Shown piece after piece: positions 9,897 to 17,907 of a DNA stretch of 64,000 nt. The notes under the pieces are model-generated. The model searched no databases. It had not been told where the DNA came from and saw only the letters and a list, made by a program, of their open reading frames with translations. Origin of the DNA: Candidatus Cloacimonadota bacterium (GTDB lineage Bacteria; Muiribacteriota; UBA6191); assembly GCA_023954715.1 (NCBI GenBank), contig JAGSHD010000002.1, positions 367,532 to 431,531 on the forward strand. Reading direction: 5' to 3'. A program made the translations under genes and the position numbers. Numbering within the stretch: the first letter of the stretch is position 1; every line of letters starts with the position of its first letter.

Positions 9897-9975
9897 GACC
9901 AACTCCTTTCCTTTTATGTGTTCTTGTGAACCCTATCAAGTACAATATGCAAGATTTAAAACATACTTTGTTATA

Positions 9976-10413
9976 TCACTCTATACTAATTTCAATCTCT
10001 TTTGGCTTCATTTCTTCTGACTTAGGAATCTTCAAATTAAGTACCCCATTTTTGTAGTCTGCCTTAATTTCATCAATCTTAACCATTTGGGGCAATGTAA
10101 AGCTCCTGACAAATGATCCATAAGAACATTCATAGTAATGTTTTTTCTGGTCTTCAGACTCTACCTTTTTTTCACCTTTGATGAGTAAAATATTATTATC
10201 GATAGAAATTTTTACATCTTCTTTGGCTACTCCCGGGAGTTCTGCTTTCACTAAAAAGTCTTCATCAGTTTCATTAATGTCAACAACAGGCATCCAATCA
10301 CCAACTTCAAAATTTTTATCACTCTTTTTGGATAAAGAAGCTCTAGATGATTTTCCATATTTTTCTAATAATGTTTCCATTTCGTGGAATGGGTTCCAAA
10401 CTGCTAATTTCAT
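9976..10413 (-). CDS. Small heat-shock protein, Hsp20 family, cytoplasmic
   Basis: The 145-residue protein has the usual size and order of bacterial Hsp20: a start resembling WNPFHEMETLL, an alpha-crystallin domain (about 37-138) with VKAELPGVAKEDVKIS and ADYKNGVLNLKIPK, and a short tail ending IEISIE that can supply the I-x-I dimer-docking motif. It binds unfolding proteins without ATP. The ribosome site AGGAGG lies six bases before the ATG. The 300-bp upstream gap contains an inverted repeat 42 bp from the start and no coding sequence; expression is probably stress-controlled, but no sigma32-like promoter was convincing. Confidence 0.93.
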   Translation of the reverse strand: MKLAVWNPFHEMETLLEKYGKSSRASLSKKSDKNFEVGDWMPVVDINETDEDFLVKAELPGVAKEDVKISIDNNILLIKGEKKVESEDQKKHYYECSYGSFVRSFTLPQMVKIDEIKADYKNGVLNLKIPKSEEMKPKEIEISIE

Positions 10414-10454
10414 GATAAACCTCCTAATTTACGGTTAAAAAGATCACTTTTCTT

Positions 10455-10477
10455 TGTAAATCTACCTCTGATTTACA
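10455..10477. repeat. Inverted repeat upstream of the Hsp20 genes
   Basis: TGTAAATC and GATTTACA are perfect 8-bp arms around a 7-bp spacer, 42 bp before the hsp20 start. It may be a repressor site or a leader hairpin. It is not the CIRCE element. It is the only structure I could see in the 303-bp gap between the Hsp20 and MarR genes. Confidence 0.5.
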
Positions 10478-10716
10478 TACTTTTGAAATAGAAAAAACTA
10501 TGCCAATCAAAAACTATATTAACAAGGGAATTTTTCACTTTTTACAGTTACATTTTTTAACTTTTGTTTCACATTAAGTTTAAAAATTAAACAAAATTCA
10601 AAGAGCTTAATTGTTTACTGATAAGGGGCTAGAAAACTATAACAACTCAGTTTGTGTAGAATAATATATCTCTTTTTATAAAACATATTATGAGCTAATT
10701 GATAACTTAAATGAGA

Positions 10717-11202
10717 CTAAGGATTAAGAGTAATCTCACCAGTCTCTAAAATGGGGGAAGCCTCAATTTTTTCAGCTTCCATGAGTTCTACGATTTTTTG
10801 CAAAGAAAGAAATATAGAGGATTGTTCAAGAGGAGATAACTCTGATAATGCTTTACAGAAGTTTTCTTGCAAGGGAGACGGAGCAGTCTTGACAAAAGAC
10901 TTGCCTTCTTCTGTTAAACTTAGAAGTTGTGAACGACGGTCCGATTCACTACGAGTTCTTACAATAAATTTTTTTGCCTCTAATCTATCTAAAACTCCCA
11001 CTAAGGTACTAGGGCTTAGTGAAATTTGTTTAGCTATGAATGATGCACTAACAGAAGTTTGATCCCCTATCTCTAATAAACATAGAAGTTGAGGGATTGT
11101 TATTTTGTAATCTTTAGATAATTTTTTTGAGTTTAAATCAATTGCTCGAATAATCTTACGTAAAGATTTTAATATATCCATTTCATAAGTGCTATCTATC
11201 AT
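10717..11202 (-). CDS. MarR-family transcriptional regulator
   Basis: A winged helix-turn-helix is clear: TIPQLLCLLEIGD, then the recognition region AKQISLSPSTLVGVLDRLEAK and the wing IVRTRSESDRRSQLLSLTEEG, which match MarR. Long helices on either side form the dimer interface. The reading frame is open further upstream, but MarR alignment and absence of a ribosome site there favour the ATG at 11202 (MIDSTYEMDILK), giving about 161 residues. The C-terminal tail EASPILETGEITLNP is longer than usual. It stands alone and divergent from the ablB unit, which it might control; no operator match was found to support this. Confidence 0.85.
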   Translation of the reverse strand: MIDSTYEMDILKSLRKIIRAIDLNSKKLSKDYKITIPQLLCLLEIGDQTSVSASFIAKQISLSPSTLVGVLDRLEAKKFIVRTRSESDRRSQLLSLTEEGKSFVKTAPSPLQENFCKALSELSPLEQSSIFLSLQKIVELMEAEKIEASPILETGEITLNP

Positions 11203-11377
11203 AATAATACCAATCGAGAATCCTTTCTTTGTATGATATATAACATGCTTTACTATTGCAAGAAAGACTACCACACACAAAAATCCTATCTATTTCTTTT
11301 CTATATTATCCAACAAAAACCAGTGAAAACAATAAAAAAATCATCCGATTACAATGATACTGATACATAATAGTAGT

Positions 11378-11410
11378 TTGACATCAAATTATTTTAAATT
11401 ATGATATCAT
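11378..11410 (+). promoter_or_regulatory. Promoter with overlapping palindrome, upstream of ablB
   Basis: TTGACA (11378-11383), a 16-bp spacer and TATGAT (11400-11405) make a strong sigma70-like promoter. The perfect palindrome ATGATATCAT (11401-11410) overlaps the -10 element, so a repressor bound there would block initiation. A leader of about 120 bases follows before the first start codon. The 329-bp gap between the MarR gene and this transcript shows nothing else. Confidence 0.6.
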
Positions 11411-11531
11411 TGTTATATATATGTTTTTTAGTTGAAAAGGCGTGAAATATGATTTTTACTCTAATTATTTGATGTCTTATGGTTTTTATGACGATTTCAT
11501 TAATAACATGTTAAAAACAAAAGGATGAAAG

Positions 11532-11657
11532 ATGCAAAACAAAGAAAAAGATAAGACGAAACAAAAACGAACTCGCTCTATCGATTTCGAACAACTAAAA
11601 CACTATCTTCAAAAACTTAAAACAAAATACTCCAAAGAAGAAAAAAATGAAAAATAA
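11532..11657 (+). CDS. Small basic 41-residue ORF leading into ablB
   Basis: ATG at 11532 is preceded by AAGGA at a good distance and encodes 41 residues, very rich in Lys and Gln, with a predicted helical end (SIDFEQLKHYLQKLKTKYSK). It overlaps the ablB start by 11 bp in another frame, so it may couple or attenuate ablB translation rather than act as a protein. In many genomes lysine 2,3-aminomutase (ablA) occupies this place; this peptide is too short and basic to be recognised as its remnant. Function unknown. Confidence 0.45.
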   Translation: MQNKEKDKTKQKRTRSIDFEQLKHYLQKLKTKYSKEEKNEK

Positions 11658-12684
11658 AGAACTCGCCAAAGAAGTACCTATTATAGAAAAATTTGATGGT
11701 GGTTGTAGCCAAGTTCGCTCACTAGATTCTGACGAACAAATTTTAACCGATGAATGGTCTGGACTAGAACCAACTAAAAAAAAGATGGGGCTCGTACAAT
11801 TAACATTGGATAAGGGAGTCAAAACTACCGTAGTCGGAACCATCTATGGTTTAGACTTTGAAATAGAAACAGACGATTATTTTGTAAAACTCTTTTTTGA
11901 TTATTATAACAAACGCTTGAAAGTACTCGATTATACCGCAAAAAACTATCATTTATTGATTAAAAAACTAGCATATCTAGCAGAAGCAAATGATTTTGAT
12001 AAAATTTTTGTTAAAGCTATTCCTAACGACTTTCAACAATGGCTTTCTCATGGCTATATGATGGAGGGTATATTAAAGTACTTCTTTGAAGGCAAGGACG
12101 CCTATGTACTAAGCTATTTCAGGACCGATAAACGAATTCAGTCTAAAAACCTAATGGCTGAAGCAAAGTTGATTGAAGAACTACTTTACAATACTAAGCC
12201 AAAAAAAATTAGACCCCTAGATCCTAAACTAGAAATTCGCCTCGGAACAAAAGAAAATATATCAGATTTAATTACTATTTATCGATCGGTATTTGATACT
12301 TATCCTTCTCCATTGACCAACCCTGACTATATTAAATCTACCATGGATCGAAATGTAATTTTTCGCCTAGCCTACTTAGATGATGTTGCTATTGCAGCTG
12401 CATCTGCTGAAATTGACTTCAAAAATTCAAATGCAGAGCTCACAGATTGTGCAACCACTCCAGAAGCTCAAGGTAAAGGCGTAATGCAGCACCTCTTAAT
12501 TCAACTAGAGAACGATTTAAGAGAAAAGAAAATCAAAACAGGATATACCATGGCAAGAGCTATGAGTTTTGGAATGAATTGCTCCTTTATGCGTTTAGGT
12601 TATGAGTTTTCTGGTCGTTTAATAAACAATTGTGACATTTTTGGTCAATTTGAAGACATTAATATTTGGGTCAAAAAACTCTAA
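11647..12684 (+). CDS. ablB: Beta-lysine N6-acetyltransferase (AblB)
   Basis: AblB acetylates beta-lysine to N-epsilon-acetyl-beta-lysine, a compatible solute. The C-terminal GNAT domain (about 200-345) has the AblB-specific line ELTDCATTPEAQGKGVMQHL, with acetyl-CoA loop QGKGVM, then GYTMARAMSFGMNCSF and GYEFSGRLINNCDIFGQFED, ending INIWVKKL. The N-terminal part with YYNKRLKVLDY also matches AblB. It is about 60 residues longer than common AblB proteins because of an N-terminal extension. Its usual partner, lysine 2,3-aminomutase, is not adjacent; only a 41-residue ORF precedes it. A strong promoter lies about 270 bp upstream. Salt-responsive expression is expected from the family but not shown here. 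Confidence 0.88.
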   Translation: MKNKELAKEVPIIEKFDGGCSQVRSLDSDEQILTDEWSGLEPTKKKMGLVQLTLDKGVKTTVVGTIYGLDFEIETDDYFVKLFFDYYNKRLKVLDYTAKNYHLLIKKLAYLAEANDFDKIFVKAIPNDFQQWLSHGYMMEGILKYFFEGKDAYVLSYFRTDKRIQSKNLMAEAKLIEELLYNTKPKKIRPLDPKLEIRLGTKENISDLITIYRSVFDTYPSPLTNPDYIKSTMDRNVIFRLAYLDDVAIAAASAEIDFKNSNAELTDCATTPEAQGKGVMQHLLIQLENDLREKKIKTGYTMARAMSFGMNCSFMRLGYEFSGRLINNCDIFGQFEDINIWVKKL

Positions 12685-12886
12685 TCGATCATCCCTTTTT
12701 ATACATCAACTCTTTGTCGTAACTTTAGTTAAAACCCTCTCGAGCCAATCCCAATACAAGCAAAAGTACTAAATCATACAGAAGCGTTACTCTCTATATT
12801 TTGGTATAAAGATAGGTTGATAATCACTTCGTATATAGGTAACATTAATGTAAGTAGGAGTTATAAGTTTAAAAAGAAGAACACTC

Positions 12887-14017
12887 ATGGAAAATCCATC
12901 GAAGGATATACAACACTTTGATCAATCAAGATTAAAAGAGCTAATATCTCAATTGGAGACTTTTGAGCTAGAGTATAAATCCCGCCTACGAAAGGCAAAG
13001 ATAAATATTCAAAAGCTTGTGTCATGTGCTTTGGCTGGTATCGTTTCAGCTTTTTTTTATTTTATATACATTAAATCGTTAGGCATTGCTATGTCTATAT
13101 TGTTGATCGGTTCCATAAGCTTAGCCATTTCTACTATATTTTCATTTTCAAATCTTGAGTATTTCTCCAAAAAAATTCCTCAACTCTTGCAAAAATGCCA
13201 ACAGGCACAAGACGAGTGTGAAGACCTCTTATGTAAGTTAATAGAGCAACATCATGTTTTAGGCCTTAACAGTATATTAGACAAAACAGTCATCAAAGAA
13301 AGCAGTTTAACCGCTTTAATGGCATCACTCGTTCAATCTAAAAGATTAGTAGAACACTTAAACATAAATACAGCTGAATATGTTTACGCAAAGGACGAAT
13401 CCTTTTTCTTAGCAATGAAAGAAAGTGAAAACAACACATCTAGCAATTATTCTGACTTAGTTTCTAAGATTCAAAAAAGACGGTATGAACTAGACTCTAA
13501 GTATGTAGAGCACTTTGATTGTGTAAAGAGTCATAAGGCTATTGGCTTTTCACAGACTACAATTAAGTTTACTATCTTAGGTATAATTTCATTTTTTATT
13601 TTTCCGATCGAAGTTTGTCTCTTCTTTTTTACTTTTGGATTTTTATATAAAGGGCTAAAAGGTGCTTTAAACCATGAAAGGCTACACCAAAATCTCGACA
13701 ACAAACAATTAAGCGAAACATTTTTAGAAAAAAGCATTGAAAACTGTCATTTAGACTTAGAAAATCTCATTTTACTTACAATCTCCAACAATCCTAATTT
13801 AACGCTACAAGAGATGGATGAACTACTAAAACTAGGTTCTTGCCATTTACAAGATCTTTTAAATGATTTAGTACAATCCCAAAAAGTTATAGAAGATATT
13901 GATGTAGAAAGCGGACTTTCAACTTACTCCATTTGTAATGATTACTTTGTTCTTTCTACAAAGCAGGATTTAGAAAACGATATATTCAATCGATATCTAT
14001 CTAGCCTAAACAATTAA
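12887..14017 (+). CDS. Uncharacterised membrane protein with two hairpins and winged-helix-like tail
   Basis: I do not recognise this 376-residue protein. A helical start (about 10-40) leads to a pair of membrane helices (about 45-65 and 68-88). A cytoplasmic coiled-coil-like stretch follows, then a second hydrophobic pair (about 225-260). The last 90 residues are soluble, and NPNLTLQEMDELLKLGSCHL followed by LQDLLNDLVQSQKVIEDIDV looks like a degraded MarR/winged-helix fold with Tyr-Ser strand pairing. That could make it a membrane-tethered sensor, but this is inference. It stands alone between the ablB unit and a short non-coding element. Confidence 0.65.
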   Translation: MENPSKDIQHFDQSRLKELISQLETFELEYKSRLRKAKINIQKLVSCALAGIVSAFFYFIYIKSLGIAMSILLIGSISLAISTIFSFSNLEYFSKKIPQLLQKCQQAQDECEDLLCKLIEQHHVLGLNSILDKTVIKESSLTALMASLVQSKRLVEHLNINTAEYVYAKDESFFLAMKESENNTSSNYSDLVSKIQKRRYELDSKYVEHFDCVKSHKAIGFSQTTIKFTILGIISFFIFPIEVCLFFFTFGFLYKGLKGALNHERLHQNLDNKQLSETFLEKSIENCHLDLENLILLTISNNPNLTLQEMDELLKLGSCHLQDLLNDLVQSQKVIEDIDVESGLSTYSICNDYFVLSTKQDLENDIFNRYLSSLNN

Positions 14018-14031
14018 ATCTGTTACAAAAA

Positions 14032-14222
14032 GGCTTATCTCATAACAAATGCTATGAAAGTATTATATAAAACCTTACAAGATCTTTCGGCTTAGCTCAA
14101 AATGACGACTAAACAAGGTCAGTAGCAACAACCTTATCATCGTCCCGACCTAATTGGAGGGATCTTTGCCTAGTTTGTATAAATTTAATATTACTTTCAC
14201 AGCCTCAACATGGAGATAAGCC
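14032..14222. repeat. 191-bp interval bounded by a 10-bp inverted repeat
   Basis: GGCTTATCTC (14032-14041) and its exact complement GAGATAAGCC (14213-14222) border a non-coding stretch that fills the gap between the membrane protein gene and the RND operon. Size and ends resemble a MITE, but I see no clear target-site duplication, and no second copy in the window. Confidence 0.3.
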
Positions 14223-14239
14223 GATTTAAGTGCTATAGC

Positions 14240-16552
14240 TTAATCAACCTGCTTTTCATCATCCTCTTTGGTCAATAGCAAAGCTGGTAGCAATGTTAAA
14301 TCTGTGATAAGAGCTATACTCAAGATAAGTGCTACCATAAATCCAAAATGTACATTTGGTACAAAAGATCCAAAGATGTATGTTCCAAAACCAAGTACTA
14401 AGATCAAAGTGGTAATCATCAAAGCTCCACCCGTTTGTGATAATACTTTACCCATAGACTCTTCTTTACTGAAACCTTGTTTTCTATAGTGATCAAAACC
14501 CGACAATAAATGAATCGTATCATCCACTGCTATCCCTAAACAGACACTGGCTACTAAGGCAGTACCAATATCTAAAAAGATTCCTGAAAAATACATGATT
14601 CCACCACCGAAAATAATTGGGGCAACATTTGGTATTAACGACAATAGACCTAGTTTAGTTGAGCCAAGAGTTAAGACCATTAAAATTGACACTAAAATTA
14701 ATGCGCCAAAAATAGATTGAAAAAATGTATATACAACAGAAAAACCTAAGCTCTTCCATAGGCGATACTTACCCGCCATATATCCATTTAATCCTAGCTC
14801 TTTTGCTTTAGCCTCAAAATCAGACATAGCTTTTAAAGACTCCGTATCTGTTTTAAGAATCCAAGTGATGGTGATTCTCATCATTTGTTGATCTAAGGTC
14901 ATCCGATTGTTTAGATCCATCCCTTGCGGTAAAGACATTGTATACAAAAACAACTCTTGAGCAATAGCTTCTTTTGAATCTACAATTTTATAGTGCTCTT
15001 GTTTATCACCATTTAAAGATCGATTGGTAGCTTTAACGATATCTACAATACTTGTAGCTGATGATACATATTTTTGTGCCTCAATCCAGTCTTGTAACTC
15101 TGCTGCCTTTTTTAAAAATTTAGGATCTTTGATCCCGTCTTTAACTCCGCTATCAAGAACCATATCAAGTGTCGTTGCCCAACCCACATGCTTTTCAATC
15201 ATTACATTGGCAATCTTTAATGGCACATCATCAGTAAAATACTCAAAAGTATCTGAGTTAACCTCATTTTTAAGACCAAAAAACGCTGCTGTAGATAACA
15301 TTACAAAAAATAGCCCTAAAACAATTGGTCTTTTTCTCTTTAGGAATTTTACATAGTTTTTCGTTCTATCAGAAACCATTAAGACTTCTTCTTTCTTTTT
15401 AGAGTTAGAAACTCTTATAGGAACCAACAATAATATTGGTGTTAACAAAGTCATAGTTAGAATCCAGGCAATGAAAGACCCTACTCCAGCCAATAATCCT
15501 AAGTTGATTGTAGGTACAACTGGAGAACCAATCAAACTGAAAAAACCTATCGAAGTACTTAAAGATGTTAAAAAAGTTGGTTTTAGATCTTTTAATAACG
15601 TTAAATATACCGCTTGTCGTCGATCTTCACCCGATTGTCTATATCGATACCATGTAACCAATATATGAATTGAATCAGCTATCCCGATCCCGATTAAAAT
15701 ACTTGGTAAAAAGGAGGTTAAATTGTTTAATTTCACCCCCATATACCCAGCAAAACCTAAACTTGATAGCAATGAAAACCCAATCACCATAAATGGTAAA
15801 ATAACACCGCTGAGGTTTCTAAAGATAAATAATAAAATAACAACCACAGCAAAAATCAACATAGGTAAAATTAAAGATAAATCCTTTTGAGTTGACTCTC
15901 TAAAAGCATCATTTACAGCAGCACCACCTGTTATCCCAAAGGTATGATCTTCTTTTCCTTCATACTTTTTTAGCAGCTCTCTGGATTTTGAAATCACCTT
16001 TTCGTAATTGATCTCTTTTACTAAAGCTGGTCTTAAAGTGGCTATCATTAATGCTATCGTACCATCTTTACTAACTAAATAACCGGGTAAAACCTCATCA
16101 GTTAAGCTCTCATGTTTTCGTTGGTCTAGCAACTCTTGAGTTAGCTCCATATCATCTGGCAACATGGGCTCAACCATTAAGTCGTCTTCTTCTGCGTGTG
16201 TCCAATTATAATTGGATAAAGAGTCAACGCGAATCACATCGGGCAAATGCCACATTTCTTCTGAGAGTTTTATTAGTGTTTCTGCTGAGGATTTATCAAA
16301 AATCCCAGAAGGACTTCTCATTACTACAACAATGTTATCATCATTTCCAAAACGTCTTTCAAAGGCATCAAATCTTTCAATGTCAGGGTCTCCTGCTTTA
16401 AACCAGATTCTGTATCCAAAATCTTGATCTAAATGTTTTAACCCCGGTAACATAACAGCAATCAACATCAAACCCACCAGTAAAACCTTACCCGGGTTTT
16501 TAACGATAAATCTCGCCATCTTTTCTACAAAGCTATTTATTTTTTCAGTCAT
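14240..16552 (-). CDS. MMPL/HpnN-like RND transporter of lipid type
   Basis: The 770-residue protein has two halves, each with one membrane helix, a periplasmic domain and five clustered helices, the 12-helix RND plan. Helix 4 regions read GIGIADSIHILVTWYRYRQS and GIAVDDTIHLLSGFDHYRKQ; the acidic residues in these motifs carry the proton relay. Length and motifs match the MMPL/HpnN/SSD-type RND exporters of lipids rather than drug pumps. It ends an operon with a LolA-like carrier and a beta-barrel protein, a partnership seen in several Proteobacteria for moving lipids to the outer membrane. A palindrome-flanked promoter in front of the operon points to TetR control. The substrate is unknown. 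Confidence 0.88.
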   Translation of the reverse strand: MTEKINSFVEKMARFIVKNPGKVLLVGLMLIAVMLPGLKHLDQDFGYRIWFKAGDPDIERFDAFERRFGNDDNIVVVMRSPSGIFDKSSAETLIKLSEEMWHLPDVIRVDSLSNYNWTHAEEDDLMVEPMLPDDMELTQELLDQRKHESLTDEVLPGYLVSKDGTIALMIATLRPALVKEINYEKVISKSRELLKKYEGKEDHTFGITGGAAVNDAFRESTQKDLSLILPMLIFAVVVILLFIFRNLSGVILPFMVIGFSLLSSLGFAGYMGVKLNNLTSFLPSILIGIGIADSIHILVTWYRYRQSGEDRRQAVYLTLLKDLKPTFLTSLSTSIGFFSLIGSPVVPTINLGLLAGVGSFIAWILTMTLLTPILLLVPIRVSNSKKKEEVLMVSDRTKNYVKFLKRKRPIVLGLFFVMLSTAAFFGLKNEVNSDTFEYFTDDVPLKIANVMIEKHVGWATTLDMVLDSGVKDGIKDPKFLKKAAELQDWIEAQKYVSSATSIVDIVKATNRSLNGDKQEHYKIVDSKEAIAQELFLYTMSLPQGMDLNNRMTLDQQMMRITITWILKTDTESLKAMSDFEAKAKELGLNGYMAGKYRLWKSLGFSVVYTFFQSIFGALILVSILMVLTLGSTKLGLLSLIPNVAPIIFGGGIMYFSGIFLDIGTALVASVCLGIAVDDTIHLLSGFDHYRKQGFSKEESMGKVLSQTGGALMITTLILVLGFGTYIFGSFVPNVHFGFMVALILSIALITDLTLLPALLLTKEDDEKQVD

Positions 16553-16674
16553 GGTATCCTCAGTATATAAACTTGCGACAAACGCGCTAAGCTAGTGGTA
16601 TAATTTTATGTGGCAAATGAAGAGGTTTTTGTAAGCCTTTCCAATGCATTATTTGTGGTTTAAATTTTTTGAAC

Positions 16675-17895
16675 TTAAAAGAAGCGTATATATTCTAATA
16701 ACACCTGATGATCCTGATTAAGATGTTGCAATCCTACCGGAACCTTGACATTTGGGTAAGCATCTATCATCCGAAGGTGAAACTTAAACTTACTTGTATC
16801 ACTCAATCTTTGAGCCCATGTAGTACTAACTAAAATTTGTTTGGACTCTTCTAAATCAACTATAATCGATCCACTCAACTCTTTACTCATAACATCATTG
16901 AACGAATGTCGAAAACCCAACAATATATCTCTTTGAAAAAAGTCCAATGATTGGCGAGATTTCTCATCGACTCCAAAAATATTTTGTGCCTCTAAAATCC
17001 AAGTCGTCTCTTGACTATTGTCATGATAAATCGTTTTCTCAAGTCCCATGGCTAACTGTAAATGATCTTCGATTCCGTTAGCTACCAAAGTAGCATCCTT
17101 ATCGTAATCCCGATAAGCAGCTTCAACTTTTAAGGTATATTCTCCAAAAATCTGTTGTAAAGTACCACCATATTGTTTAACCATAGGAAACAAAGCCTGT
17201 AAACCCACACCATTTGCTTGAACCAAAAAGTGTGTTTTATCAATAAAATCTAAGTAGTGAAAAGAAATATCTCCACCTTCAAAATTTCGTTGATAACGTA
17301 CCCCATACTGATCTTTTGTACTCGAGTTTGTAGATTGATTGTTACCTTGATACAACTTATAGTTATTAAAGTCAAAGCTACCTAACCCTAATCTTGAGTC
17401 TTTACCGGTTAACTTAGAATGCCTAAAGTCTGGCATATAATAAAAATCCCAAACGATGGACTCTCCAATCAACTTTTTATATTGAATCACATTTTGCCCG
17501 ATTTTTTCAGGAGACTCCACATTGCTATCATAGTTTCTAGAGTTGACATTGTCTACTGGGTGAAAAGCCTCTAAGGCACTCCAGTTAAACATTTTAGAAC
17601 CAACTTTTATCTCATACGAGTTTTCTTCATAAGACAATGAAAACTCCTCTAAAATTGAAACATCACGGGACTTTTGCGATAAGTCTCTTCGTGCAAAACC
17701 TCGGATTTCTGCACTATAGTTTTCGTGTTTAGCTCGCCACTTGATAGCAGTTTTATTAGCAAAGGAATGATCTTTAGTACTCGAAAACCTATCCTTTTTA
17801 AATACTCGTGCTTCAATGGATGTTTCTCCTTCAAAGCGATATTGAAATGAAAACACAGGAGTTATTAATGTCAGTAATACAAATAGCTTTTTCAT
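16675..17895 (-). CDS. Outer-membrane beta-barrel protein (DUF1302/porin-like)
   Basis: The 406-residue protein has a signal peptide (MKKLFVLLTLITPVFSF) and continues as alternating polar/aromatic strands of an outer-membrane barrel, starting YRFEGETSIEARVF and ending LLEYIRFF with the C-terminal aromatic residue required by the BAM complex. Its loops contain Asp/Asn/Ser-rich turns. In similar operons such proteins accompany an MMPL transporter and a LolA-like carrier. It begins 12 bp after the carrier gene's stop, so both are co-transcribed. A role as outer-membrane endpoint of lipid or lipoprotein transfer is inferred from neighbours. Confidence 0.75.
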   Translation of the reverse strand: MKKLFVLLTLITPVFSFQYRFEGETSIEARVFKKDRFSSTKDHSFANKTAIKWRAKHENYSAEIRGFARRDLSQKSRDVSILEEFSLSYEENSYEIKVGSKMFNWSALEAFHPVDNVNSRNYDSNVESPEKIGQNVIQYKKLIGESIVWDFYYMPDFRHSKLTGKDSRLGLGSFDFNNYKLYQGNNQSTNSSTKDQYGVRYQRNFEGGDISFHYLDFIDKTHFLVQANGVGLQALFPMVKQYGGTLQQIFGEYTLKVEAAYRDYDKDATLVANGIEDHLQLAMGLEKTIYHDNSQETTWILEAQNIFGVDEKSRQSLDFFQRDILLGFRHSFNDVMSKELSGSIIVDLEESKQILVSTTWAQRLSDTSKFKFHLRMIDAYPNVKVPVGLQHLNQDHQVLLEYIRFF

Positions 17896-17907
17896 TGTAT
17901 ATCCTAC

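Noticed and set aside
10455..10477. TyrR-type box (TGTAAA-N6-TTTACA)
   Set aside because: The arms match but the spacer is 11 bp here and 3 bp in the second copy, not six, and no aromatic amino acid gene is near.
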